NCBI RefSeq assembly: GCF_964355755.1
Contig: NC_092673.1
Coordinates: forward strand, 11,909,001-11,973,000
Direction: 5' to 3'
From: Antedon mediterranea
Taxonomy: Eukaryota; Echinodermata; Crinoidea; Comatulida; Antedonidae
Length of the DNA stretch: 64,000 nt
Shown here: one piece after another, positions 23,601-38,600 of the stretch
How positions within the stretch are numbered: the first letter of the stretch is position 1
Layout of the letters: each line of letters starts with the position of its first letter
Program-made: the position numbers and the translations under genes
The notes under the pieces: generated by a model
The model's database searches: none
What the model was told of the DNA's origin: nothing
What the model saw: only the letters and a program-made list of their open reading frames with translations

Positions 23601-26600
23601 TTAAATGCGGAATGTATTGTTAAACATTAATTGTTTAGCGATTTATCTTAACACAGAACATATACATATATACATAGATAACGGATATTCAATAAACTCC
23701 ATAATGAAAAACAATTACTTACAACATTTAGGATTTTCAGAATGTGACCAGCTTCCATTTACGCATGTGCTTGTTTGTTCTGTTATTAAAGTATGTGTAT
23801 ATGGATCGGCACATTGGAAGTCGATGTGCGTATCATGTTCTAGTGTGCGCTGTTCATTCCTATCCACAACTGAACCCGATGTTGTGATGACAACTGGTTG
23901 ATTTCCTACGCCCGGGACAACACATGGCCACTTACTATTGTCTATATGTTATAGAATCATTATATATAATAGATTATCATAGTCCTAATTATCTAAAAGA
24001 GAAGTTTGTAATGGGTAGAACATTTACTGAGGGTACGACAGATACTAGCAAAATGTTGTAAGTAGAAACAATGGCTTCAAGATATTCTTTAAAAATGCAA
24101 TTGTGGATCGAAGTGTCGAATTGTACTTTTCTCAAAATGTACTTTTATATGATAATATGACTTAATTTTACGTTTTTGGTGTTTTTATTCAACGTTGGAT
24201 TTATTTTTATTTTTGTGGAGTCACCAGCTGATGGTAACGTATATATATCTAAACAAGTTTTAGAGCAGAATTTTTTCGAATTTTATATTTAACCATTTTA
24301 AGAGAATTTAATGTTTTTTTATTGTCATTTCTATGTGTTTAAATCTATGTCCAAATGTTGAATCTAAAATTCATGTCTGTAAAAAGCAACACTTTGTTTA
24401 CGGTGACTTTTAGTTTTAGTTAATAAAACCATGGATTAATGAATAAAACATATATAGGCCTACTATTTTCAACCCAATTATTTGGAATAAATTATATTTT
24501 TACATAAAAAAAATTAGTTTGGTTCCCTTATATAAATCTTTCAACATTAAAATTAGAATTGTAACAGGACGTGGGCCTAATAATTAAAATATTAAACACG
24601 TTTGTGTTCATCTTACCCATGCAGTAAGTTTCGGTTCCTGTCCATTCACCAGTTGAGTTGCATCTTCTACGCCGGCTTCCTTTTAAGTTAAAACCATCGT
24701 CACATGTGATTTCTACCCATTGGTTCCGGTAGAATTTGTCGCCAACTATATTCCCATTTTCAGGAGCAGAAATTTCTGGACATCGAATTACTAATTAATC
24801 AATCAAAATATTAAATTAAAATAAATGTATTTTTAAAATAGACATATTTAATAAAAGAAATAATGCAAGTGTTATGCAACATATTATTATAGATGACATT
24901 ATATGGTAGTTAAACTTACAGACTATTATACTAATTACTTTGGTAATACTGTATATGTTTTACTCTAAACTAAATTACTCTCATTACATTTATTTATTTC
25001 TAGGTCACCAGATACAAATGGGACATTACAGTTTTCACATTTAAATTAAACGTGGAGAAGAATTGTATACAATTGTATGAATAACATGTTGTAGATGCAA
25101 AGCTTACAAAAACAATCAGACAATATTAGAGGCCCTAATATTTAAGTTACATTGACTTAGCAAGCGCCGGAATGAAATTGATTAAGTTGATGACATACGT
25201 TACTTAGCACTCCATATTATTTTTGTATACGAATTACTCATATTAAAACATTAGACCAATTTATTCTCACCACATCTTGGATTTGAAGTAACTGACCATT
25301 CACCATTGTCACATTCGCTTACTGGTTCTGATGTTAGAATATACTCTTCAGGGTTAACGCATCTAAATGCTAAAAGAGTGCCATGTTCTGCCCTTCTTTG
25401 TATACTCGGATCGATTATACCACCACTGCTCGTATAAATAAGAACTGGTGTTTGTGGTAATGGAATTATACACGGTGAAGCATTGGAATCTATGAGAAAG
25501 ACACAACCATTTATTTAATTAGTACATACATAGCAACGTTTATAGCTGGCGTTTATAATGTCGTTTTCAGTCATTGTTGAAGAAGTAGAAAACGATGTGC
25601 AGATTATAAACGTTTTAGATGTTACCGTTGTTTTGTTTTCTATGACGTTATAAATCATGAGTCAGGTATTAGTAAGGAAAAATGTTAAACCACAATGGCC
25701 AGCACAATCATAGCTGACAAACGCCCATTGTCTTTATTGTACAGCACTAATATTATTCAGAAGCAGCCGTAGGCTAACTTATTCTAATTGCTGATAGTAA
25801 AATAATTATGTAATATGTTCAAATATATTTTCTTTTCGTAAACTGGTATTAATCTCAAACATATATTTTGGAGAAAGTTTCTTGTTCATCATTACCCATG
25901 CAGTAAGTTTCGGTTCCTGTCCATTCACCAGTTGAGTTGCATCTTCTACGTCGGCTTCCCTTTAAGTTAAAACCTTCATCACATGTGAATTCTACCCATT
26001 GATTCCTGTAGAATTTGTCTCCAACTATATTCCCATTTTCAAGAGCAGATATTTCTGGACACCGAATGACTAATCACAAATTATACAATGTTATAAGTCT
26101 GTAATGGTTTATATATTGAATATAATTATAAAACAAAAACAACGTTAGTTAAAGGATATCCATTAAAGTTAGCCTGATGGTAGAATTTAGTAGACTAAAA
26201 GTGGGCCTAATAATAGTAATTGTTATTGAAGATGTAACCACTCACCACATCGAGGGCTGGAGGTATGCGACCAAACAGCATTAGTGCAAACGCTTTCTGA
26301 TTCAGATATTAGAATGTATGTTTGAGGATCACCACATCTGAACTCTAGACGTCTTCCATGTTCAACCTGACGTATTACAAATGGGTCAATAATATCACCA
26401 CCACTCAAGATGATGACGTCTGTCTGTGGTCTTGGTACTACACACGGAGATTGATTTGAATCTATACAAAAGCAAATGTATTAGTTTAAATAACAAAATA
26501 ACAATAGTAGGTTCATAGTTATGATTATTACTACCAGTAGCAGGATACAAATAATACGATATTTATGTATTTAGTTAGTTCTGCATCTGCAGGCATTTAT

Positions 26601-29600
26601 TGGTTGAAAGAAAAACAAAGTTTAATTGCAGTAAGTAAGTATTAATTATGCTTAATAATAATAGAGTATGACCTGTATATTTTCGTTGACATATAATTAT
26701 TGTAATGAATGTAGGATGTGACTAAATCGTAGTGATCGCTCAATTCGTTTGTACAAGAATTAAATTATTCGAGTTACATTTTTTGTGACGAAATTGGTAT
26801 CTACAGAGTACAGTTAGCTTTGAATTGCCTAAGTATGTCACTGAAACATTTCTACTAAATTTTACCGTTTGCTTTGAAAGATGTCTAAGCCGAAAAAGTT
26901 GCACATAGAGAGCTCAATGGAAAGGCAAAATCTAATCTACCAAGACTAATTTTAGATAAAATAGACGCAAAATTGTGTGAAATGGAGCGGGAACGATGAA
27001 TCTTTATGAAGCTCCCAATAAACAGATTTTTTCTTCAAACTTCCAAAAGGACATGTCTTGATTGATGGAATGAATATATGTTTGAGCCACAGTCAATTAT
27101 TACTTGGTAACTAATGACCAGTTTTTAGGGAAATCTTTATGTACGTATTCAACAAAAATCAAGAATTGTACAAATTGTCTACCAATAGTATATAGTTTGA
27201 TTGCTATGTCTCATTTTTATGAAAATGTTTTCCTGTTCCTTATTTCAACATTCAATTTAAAACATCAGCAGCCGATTTTCCATATGGATTTATATATACA
27301 GTATATATATAATGAATGTAGGCCTACAAATTGGCATCATTATGATGTACACGTGTAACTGATCGCAAGGAAAAAATCCTGCAAAGAAATTTGTTTGGAT
27401 GAGGCAATGGATAGAACAGCGACAATAGCATGGTCCGTAATAATAATAAGTAGAGGACATAGAAAAGCAATACAACAATGTTAGAGTACACCCACAGACA
27501 AATTATCAGACAAATACATATTGTCTTATTTTGTTAACCAATACCTACGAATAATACAAATAGTTAGTTCTCCAGACCACTGTCCATCTTGTTGACAAGT
27601 TCTCTGTCTACTGCCTTGAAGGTTGTATCCAGTGTTACAATCAAACTCTATGACGTCATTATATGAAGATCCCTGAGTAACAATAACGCCATGCATCGGA
27701 GGATCAAGTACTGGACACATAACAGCTGTTAAAAGTAACCAGAACGTCATAGCAATATTACTGTACATTCACATTCTGTATCCTTTAGTTTTTCTACACA
27801 AGTAGTCTATTTAGAAGCCATACTCACGGTTACAAGTAGTTAGTTCTCCAGACCACTGTCCATCTTGTTGACAAGTTCTCTGTCTACTGCCTTGAAGGTT
27901 GTATCCAGTGTTACAATCAAACTCTATGACGTCGTTATATGAAGATCCCTGAGTAACAATAACGCCATGCATCGGAGGATCAAGTACTGGACACATAACA
28001 GCTGTTTAAAAGTAACCAGAACGTCATGGTAACATTACTGTACATTCACATTCTGTATCCTTTGGTTTTTCTACACAAGTAGTCTATTTAGAAGCCATAC
28101 TCACGGTTACAAGTAGTTAGTTCTCCAGACCACTGTCCATCTTGTTGACAAGTTCTCTGTCTGCTGCCTTGAAGGTTGTATCCAGTGTTACAATCAAACT
28201 CTATGACGTCATTGTATAAAGATCCCTGAGTAACAATAACGCCATGCATTGGAGGATCCAGTACTGGACACGTGACAGCTGTAAATTATACAGAAAACGT
28301 GATAACAGTACACAGTAACTGAAGATTCACATTCTGTATCCTTTGGTTTTTCTACACAAGTAGTCTATCTAGAAGCCATACTCACGGTTACAAGTAGTTA
28401 GTTCTCCAGACCACTGTCCATCTTGTTGACAGGTTCTCTGTCTACTGCCTTGAAGGTTGTATCCAGTGTTACAATCAAACTCTATGACGTCATTATATGA
28501 AGATCCCTGAGTAACAATAACGCCATGCATCGGAGGATCAAGTACTGGACACATAACAGCTGTTAAAAGTAACCAGAACGTCATGGCAATATTACTGTAC
28601 ATTCACATTCTGTATCCTTTGGTTTTTCTACACAAGTAGTCTATTTAGAAGCCATACTCACGGTTACAAGTAGTTAGTTCTCCAGACCACTGTCCATCTT
28701 GTTGACAAGTTCTCTGTCTGCTGCCTTGAAGGTTGTATCCAGTGTTACAATCAAACTCTATGACGTCATTGTATGAAGATCCCTGAGTAACAATAACGCC
28801 ATGCATTGGAGGATCCAGTACTGGACACGTGACAGCTGTAAATTATACAGAAAACGTGATAACAGTACACAGTAACTGAAGATTCACACTTTTTATCATT
28901 TAGTTGTTCTATAGAGGTAGTCTGTTTAGAAGTCATACTCACGGTTACAAGTAGTTAGTTCTCCAGACCACTGTCCATCTTGTTGACAAGTTCTCTGTCT
29001 GCTGCCTTGAAGGTTGTATCCAGTGTTACAATCAAACTCTATGACGTCATTATATGAAGATCCCTGAGTAACAATAACGCCATACATTGGAGGATCAAGT
29101 ACTGGACACATAACAGCTGTTAAAAGTAACCAGAACGTCATGGTAACATTACTGTACATTCACATTCTGTATCCTTTGGTTTTTCTACACAAGTAGTCTA
29201 TTTAGAAACCATACTCACGGTTACAAGTAGTTAGTTCTCCAGACCACTGTCCATCTTGTTGACAAGTTCTCTGTCTGCTGCCTTGAAGGTTGTATCCAGT
29301 GTTACAATCAAACTCTATGACGTCATTGTATAAAAATCCATGAGTAAGAATAACGCCATTTATTGGAGAATCTAGAACAGGACACGTGATAGCTGTAAAT
29401 AGAAACAGAACGTCGATACAAATAATCATTTACTTTTATTTTTAACTTTTAACTCAAAAGAATACTTAAATATATAAAGATATACCTAAGATAGTAATGT
29501 TGTCTTATGAAAGACAATGGGTGAAGTCACTAGTTTGACTATCAAGTACTAAGCATATAACTTGAATTCTGCTGGATTTAGACAAAAAAATACCCTATTT

Positions 29601-32600
29601 TGGAATCTAATTGCAAAAAATTTAGTTATTAGAAATGAGTTTTTGGACCATAAGCAACCATTATCGACGTTTGAAACTGAATGAATGAAATCTACACTAA
29701 TAAATCATTTGATACTTAGTGTTCTAGTATGGTTTTTACTTTACTAGTTTTATTTACTGGTGGTATATGAGTTACTGTTTATTTTATTTTGTGATGTTCT
29801 AATGGCAATTGTAAACCTACCTGTATATTTTTATATAACTTCTGTCTATTTTTTAAATGCTTTAACTTTTTATATATGTAAAATACTCAAAATAAGAAAA
29901 ACAAAAAAAAACTATAGATTATTGTAACAATTGTAAAGAATGAAATAAAAGTCAGTGAATCTCACAAAAGACAAAAAAAAATAAATCATTTGATTCAACA
30001 ATGTGAATGAATGTGGTATTTCTTATTGGGTATCACGTCAACGAATTGTTAGTGAAATACTATACTATATAGGGCTTTAATTGTTCATATACTATTTATC
30101 TAAATTAATAGTTTAATGCAAAGTTTCTGACGTGTTGTGTTTGTGTGTCTATGCTCATACAAAACAAATTGTTGAAATCTAAATAGTCGAAAATCGTAAA
30201 TTGTATTCATTTCATTCTCACAGATGTTTAGTCTAAGGCTGTGTTTATATATTATTATGATTTTGTATCAGTCTATAGTATTGTAAAGTAGTCCTGTTCA
30301 TGCTTTTTATATTTATGACTCGGATTTTCCGTTTACACAATTTTGTAATAATTTGGTTGCAGCTACAGACTGTACAGATTAGTGTACTCATAGTGTAATA
30401 ATATAGTGTCTTTTTTCTCAAACTAAATTTTAACACACATATTTATGAATATTAAAAAACTGTTTTGTATTTTGAGTGTATGGTCAGTATAGTATATAAT
30501 AGATTGAGACTACAAAACAAAAAATAAGGGGAAAATAGGGTAAAAAAATCCAAGTTCAATTCCAAAAATTTCATTTTAGATTATCTCACTCTTCCTATCA
30601 AAATAGCAATATTTGCTTACCACAAAACGGTTCCTGTCCTGACCATTGTCCCTCGGTACAGATTCGCTTATTTTCAGTTGTAAGATGTAATTGCGTTTCA
30701 TTAGCACATACTATTTGAAGCTCGTAGCCTTCCTGAAAGACGTGCTGTTGTGATGCGGTAAGTGGGACATCCCCTATTAGTAGAATTACGACGTCGTTTA
30801 CCTCATTAGGTCTACTGCAGCTTATTTCTCTGTCAATAAGTACTATATGAAAAGGAAAAATATACAATTGTGTTCTAAAAAAATGCCATCAATTTACTAT
30901 CGAGTGAATTAGAACGCACAGTGCCTACAATCAAATAAAATTAAACATACCACCAATTGTTTTGTATTATGATACATGTTATGAAGTAGTCATAGATTCA
31001 ATCTATTTACTTACCACAATTAGGGAATGGTGAGCGCGACCAATCTCCATCCACACATACACTTTCTCGAACTATTTCTCCTAAACCATCTCCCAACACG
31101 TGATCAGGATCACATACAAGCTCTATATGATAACCGTGATCAATTAAGGTACCAGGATAAAGTGGAATTGTGCTTGCCTGATTAAACTCGTAAAATGAAC
31201 CATTGTCGAGGTTCGGTATTATACAACTTCTTGGTACTTCAGGCATTGTGGAAGTTACTGGAGCCAGTGTCGTTGTTTCTAAAAAAATAGAAAACGGACT
31301 CTTAATGATGACAAGCTAAATTAATTACAAGAATTGTTATTACTTGAATAGGCTATTCCGTGTCTATGTTCAATTCTCCTTCATAATTATGTACGCGTAT
31401 GAAACGCTGCTACACAAGTTTTTGACGATTCTATTTTTGACGTGATATCTTCATTCATCACATGTACTCCATCGTCATAGTTTTCAGTTGTCGTGAGCGT
31501 TGGGCAATTAGTCGATGCAATTTAGTTGATGTAATTTACCCGATATTTATCACATCAAAAAATCGGACAAAATTTGGCGTCGATTCAATATTCATTAATA
31601 AAGTAAAACATTGAATAGTCTAAAACTTTCTATAACGTTCTTACCAAAAAACATTTGCTTGATTGATTGCAACCATTCATGATGTCGATATATTCGTACA
31701 TAAACCCCTGGAATTCCATCTCGAGCACATCCAACTCCCCAGCTAACAAGGCCAACTAACTTCCATTCACCGGTTTCATAATCCTGTAACAACATTTCTT
31801 GATTGTTTCTATGTAATATATGCTATTCATTGCGGTAACTTTAACAATAGTTAGCATGGAAGTACTGTACTGATTTGTTAACGATATCATCGAACATACA
31901 TCAATTTTGATCACGATCATGTCACAGAATGGTTACAAAAATAGAAAATGACGGATTCAGACACACGTAAACAGCAAAGGATTTTCAACAAGAATTTTTT
32001 TCCACAAAATGGACGAAGTTCAAAATATCTAAATTGTGTTTTAATTAGTGATACAGCACACTATGTTAGACTTTCCCCAAGTCTGTATTAATTCATTGTC
32101 TTTTTTTGTATTTATTTATTTTTATTTCGATTTTCGAGTATCCAACATCAAGTAGTATACTTATGAAACGCCATATGTGCCAAAACATTTATCTTTTTAC
32201 TAATATTAAGTAAAAAACTCCGTCTGGGACCCAGAATACACATATGTATACATTGTGTTTGTATTAAAAAGTTGTGATTAAAAAAAAACATAATAAAAAA
32301 AATCGCCAAAAAATTTATTTCGAAGCGGTTTAAGAAACATTTCTGTGAAGAATATTCCAGTGTTTTTTTAGATAAGATGACTTACAGATTTTGACCGACC
32401 ATTTTCATATGATAAAAGCTTTAAAAATGACTAAACCACCTGATCATGAACAGTAAAATACCATTAGCTGGAGAATTTAGATGCCCGTTGCGTTAAAAAC
32501 GCCGAAAAATATCGTGCATAGCCATAATTATACGTTATTTTGGCCACCGGCCACTTTTCCCGGTCCCGAGGGTGGCCGCGTACGAGGGTTCAACTGTATT

Positions 32601-35600
32601 GATTTTTACATTTTAAAAATATCAAGAAAAAACAAAACAATTTCAATACAGAAAATAGAGTTGTATTTCAATACAAAAAAAATTATTATGAATTGCCAAC
32701 TCCAGACTTCATCACATGAGGAGACTTACTAGTCAACAATTTGTTTTGATCGCTTTGTAAATGAGACATCTTATTATCTTTAAATCAACAATTATTGTTC
32801 GTGTAAATTATTAAAAATCCAAATATGCCGTTATTTTAGGTATAGGCCTAATGCTAATTAGTAAGAAAATAATGTAATGTAATATATCACCAGCTTACGG
32901 CGTTTAATTCCTATTTAAATATATCTCTATGGAAAGAAAGACCATTTGAAGTTTTATTAATGCAATGGAGAAAAATCACCACACCAATGTCATGTAAAGG
33001 CGTCAGTAGAGTGTTTAAAACATATTATTTTTTTCTTCTGTTTTCCTTATGTGCTGTGATCTCATGATTCGATTATACGACATGTTAAACAAAAAGAGTT
33101 ACTCAGATAAATTGAAACCATATTGTGGAGAGAACAACTGAAGATAAAATATTGTTCATAAGATTTTACTCAACTGTATTAAAGAGGAGAAAACAAATTA
33201 ATGATGATTATGTTGTAGCCACTAAAATCATTACTATATAATACTATTTGTTGATTAATTAATTCAATTCAATTCAAATAATCTTTATTGCAATCTAAGT
33301 AAACAAAGATTGAATTTTAGATAGATAAAAAAAACACATTATAGTGATATCACATAGAGTAGTTATTGAAAAAGAATATAATGCTACAACAATTTGTTAA
33401 TGATTTAAATAAAATTTTAAAAAACTGCCGTTTTTTCATAGTATGAAGAACCACTTGCATTTGATTATATATATTATTAGTATAAATTCTAAAACAACGC
33501 CTCGTTAAATATAACATTCATAATTGTATAATTATTCCAGTAAAAGAATGGTTGAACCTAGAACAAATTGCAACATATTTTTGTTTTACCTGGTTGATAT
33601 GTTCCAAATGAGCATCATATCCAAAGTTTAACAAAATCAAACATCGAAAAGTGGGTTAATTAGCATATATTCAAAATGGCCGCCATTTGCTATTTTAAAG
33701 CCCCATATCTCCTTAACGGTTGGATTTAGACAATCTAAGTGCATTACGAGTAGATATAAATGTGATATTAAACATTCTAATTAGCATATTTAAATTCCCA
33801 TATGACGTACATATGATGTCATATGGTAGTTGTGACGTCATACATTATGTTATAACTGCTTAAATGACTTTATATTATGCGAACAATTTAGAAACTGCAG
33901 GAAAACAAGTTTTTTAACGTTCTCCTTGTAGAAATGAACATCATTTTCAAAGTTTACCATAATCGGACGTCATGAAGTGGGTTAATTAGCATAAATGGCC
34001 ACTATTTACTATACCATTTTGAAGCTCTGTATCTCCTTAACGGTTGTTTTAGACCACCTAAGTGCATTGCGGGTAGATATAGATGTGATATTTCCCAAGT
34101 AGCACATTTAAATTACCATATGACGTAACTATGACGTCATTGAACCATATTTACCAGACAAAACAAAACAAAATTCTGTTGCAATTTTTTCTAGGTTCAT
34201 CCTATTTTTGACTTAGGCCTATCTTTACTGGACTCAATATTTCGTAATTTACCTGGTATGTAACTGGACCACCACTATCACCATTACACGCATCTTCTCC
34301 TGTATTACCTCCCATGCAAAACATGTTGTCAGTGATATCGCCTGTATGTGCTATACGGCATGTTCGCTGGCTAACCACAGGTAACTCAACCTAAACCATA
34401 TACATAGGGTAATTTAAGTGGTAAGAATTACTTTTATGACACTAGAACAGCTATGAATCTAATAATAATAATAATAAGACAGATTTCTGTGCACACGCAC
34501 AGAATGTCATTTATACTCGATAACTTCATGGAAGAATCCCTAATCTTAGAGCATACAACAGTTTAATATAAACTGCTAATGTGGAATGCTTTACATTAAC
34601 ATTGAAAATGCACCTTTTTTAAAAATCTTGATAGTTCACCGCCTTCCCGAAGTCTACCCCATCCAACAACAGTAAAAATATTATCCGGTATAATTAGACT
34701 CTCTGCTGAATCAGGCTCTGGTAGACATACTAATATAATATAAAAATAACTCATAAAAGACATAGCATGAAGGTGTTACTAAGCACAACGAATACATAGG
34801 ACCACTTCGGCTAAATCGAAAAAAAGTTTAGGACACCAAAAACATCTCATCCAAAAATTCCCTGAATCGTAGTATTCTTAAATATAACAATTTTCTATCC
34901 CCACAAAATCTCAGACCCACAATTGCATGGTTTATCAATATTCCCAATGGCAGATCTTTATCCTCCCTAATTAACGCGTCAAATAGCCAAAATTGTTTAC
35001 TTACTTTTACGATATGACCAGCAATTTATTCAGCAGTTAAAGAGATATGATTTCAACCTAATACGGCATCATTGTTCATTACCGACCCTAAACCTCATCT
35101 CACTCACCCCGTGGAGTCCAAGCCTTTGCAAAGGGTAGGATTAGGACATGGCGAATCTTTGCACAAGCCTCGGATATGACCCTGACATTGTAGTTTTAGG
35201 AATAAAATATTTACTCAAAATCACTACATGTAGTAACGAAAACTCCCATAACCTAGAATAATGTATGTGCAGTATTTAGACTACCAAGATGCAAAGTATT
35301 TACAGGAGTTAATAAGATATTACTTTTAGAAAAAAACAATTACTTAAACAATAAAATGACACTATGGGCTATAATAATTGTTTTAGGCCTACCTGGTATA
35401 ACGTTGTCGGTAAAAGTAGCATCTCTGTCAAGTCGAACCAAAGCAATATCATTATAAAGTGCATCCAGATCAAAATCGGGATGTAAAAATACACGTTCAA
35501 CTCCAAACGATTGTTCATGCGATTCAATTATTTCTCTGTTATGCTTTCCTAATCGAACAGTAAGTCCACTAGCATCTGTTACGTATGCATAAACACAATG

Positions 35601-38600
35601 TCCTGCAGTCAGAACCCATCTTTCATCAATTAATGCACCACCACAAAAGTGATCATTAAATGGTGATTGTGTGAAAGACACTGCCCATGGGACAGCCCCT
35701 CGTCGAACCAGATCACCACCAACTATTCTGTAATCCTGAAATATAGGTCTACCACACACGTAATCATCTGAAATGTTATGTAAACTATGTTATATTATAC
35801 AATGACGTACATTCTGTTTAGCTAAATTGTAAGAATGATAATAAATTATAATGTAAGCATAATAATAAGCAAATCCATTAATAAATGTGTTAGATAGGCC
35901 TATAGGCCTACAGTATTCCACTACCACACACTAAGTTTGATAGTTATTGTATTATCCGTGAGGTATACCTATGCGGGTACAAGATGGAACGGCTCCAGAC
36001 CACATTCCGTCTGGTTGGCATGTTCTTTCCATAAGAGTTTGATTAAACAAACGGTAACCGTCACGACAAAAGTACGTTGCAGTAGCTCCTACAGTCCGTG
36101 TGGAAGGTTCCACATCAACAAATACCCCGTTGTCATTGTCGTCGAAAAGTTCTTCGCATATGACTATGAAAACAAGATTACGTTATTAATGATTATCTAT
36201 AATAAACACAATAATTACCATTAATTTAAAAAGATTAAAGATTTCACTACCAGATGGATACATTCAAACAGGATTTAAAACAATGTCTTCTTAATCCGAT
36301 ATTTTTTTTAAAGTGATTTAAAAAACATATTTTCAGTAATAATTCAACATTTATTAGTTTCTATCAATGGTATAACAATACAATAAAAAAAGAATGATAA
36401 TTTATTCTTTTTTACACTATATCTTTAAAGTAGTAATGTAATAATATACTACTAATTCGACTACATACTAATAATGAAATGAAAACAAAAATATAATTTA
36501 ATGCTTGCGCTTTTAGTTAGAGCCTGGAGGTGATTCTATAACGAATGCATTGTGAAAGGATGAAGAAGATAAAGGAGCTGTTCATGTGATATTTTGGTAC
36601 TGATATGCTATTATCTTACCAGCTTTAATGCACACCGGAGAAGTTCCGGTCCATTGTCGGTCTCCTCGGCAAATACGGACTTCGTCACCTTCATCTGATA
36701 GCATGTAGCCAGTGGAACATGAAAAAGTAGCTATTGCTCCAAACCGAATAGGCAAAGGCGCTACTTCAACTTTTAAGATACCAGATGAGTTGAACTCTTT
36801 ACAATATTCAGTTCTTTCTGTGTTACAAGAAATAATGATAATTATTATTAGGACGATCTGGCCAGGAAACCAAGGTGACAGGCCAAATTAAGCTCCGGGT
36901 AAAAATAGTTATTTTTACACTATATTACACTGTAAAACCAGAATCAAGTAAGTAATACTGATTTACTTAAAGATTCTGAACAAAACGACGTTTGTCGATT
37001 GGTATATTACGATAATATACTCAAGTTTAAAGTGTAAAATCAAACGTAGCAGAATGGCTACATACCAACCGAAAACTCCCGCCGCGGGTGCTATGAGCAA
37101 CGGAGTAAACAAATCCGGTAGGCAAACAACAAGGAGGTGTGAAGCCTGTGTTTTTAAAAGCAGACCAAATTCCAGCCGATCTATGCATTACATTAACAAA
37201 AAGTATACCCGCCGATCACATCGAATTCATGTCAATGATAGGAAAGACAGAGTGCAACTAATAACTAACGGTATAAACATAAGACATTGTCAATTATCAA
37301 GAGGTCTCCGACAAGGATGCCCTTTCTTACCATACTGATTTATATTGTGTGCCGAAATATTGTCTTCTCATATTCGCCACAACCCAAGAATTAAAGGTGT
37401 TACAATTAATAATCGAGAAATTAAACTAATGCAATATGCCGACGATACAGTTATTCTCGATGGTCTTAAAGAGTCTATTTTGGGCACTATGAAAGTTCTT
37501 GAAAATGTTGCCAATATTTTTGGATTAAAAATATATCAAGGTAAAACACAAGTGATGTGTATAGGATCGGATTAACAGACCTACTAAAATTTGAAGAGGA
37601 TACCAAACTAAAAAAACTTAATGGACAAAAGGTCCGATACTTGGAGTTAAATTTACCCTTGATCCTTCGGATCTGTTTACTCTGAACCTATTACCTCAGC
37701 TTGACAATTTTCTTTTTTAGAAACCTTGAATAAATTCAATTTAGGTATGTCATTTGTGAACTGGGTAAAAGCGCTGTATAACAATTGTATATTCACAAAT
37801 AATAGTTGGCAATCAGAAAGTTGTGTTATGCATCAGGGTATTAGGCATACCCTGGCATACCAGGGTATTAGGCATACCCTGGCATACCAGGGTATTAAGC
37901 AAGGATGTCCCTTGTCTGCTCTACTGTTTATTTTAGTAGCTGAAGTTCTAGCTACAAAAATAAGAACATGTGATATAATCAAAGGCCTGATTGTTAAAAG
38001 ATATAAGATTGCACAGCTGCAGATGACGCTGTATTTTTTCTAAAGGACGTAAATAAATTAAATAGTTGATGCATTGGAGAATACCCTAAAAAAGAATTAC
38101 TATTGTAAACACATTAGCGCCCTAAAAAAATATATACAATTCCAGCATTTTACTAGTACCAGAAAAGGTAATAAAAGAGGCGGAAAAATTAATTTGGGAA
38201 ACTAAGTAAGAAAAAATAAAAGGAAAAACCATGTGCGCCAATTACAGTCAAGGTGGTCTAAAAATGGTAGATTTCAGATCTCGGGTAATATCTTTCCAAG
38301 TTAAATGGTACAGGAGACTGTATGAAAACGATGACGCCAAATGGAAATATTTACCAACATTGTATATATAGAAAAAATGCCATATACATGGCTGCAGTCG
38401 CGTGCTCAAATTTGAGTTAGTGTTTACCGACCGACCGACCGACATAGTGAGCTATAGAGTCGCGTTGCACGCGACTAAAATATGCCCAAAATCAATAACC
38501 TCAAATATATCAAAAGTGTCGTGTAATCTCTAGGTTATTAATTCTATCTCAGTAGCTAATGCTTGTAATAATATATTAAATAAGAAACCAATATAGGCTA

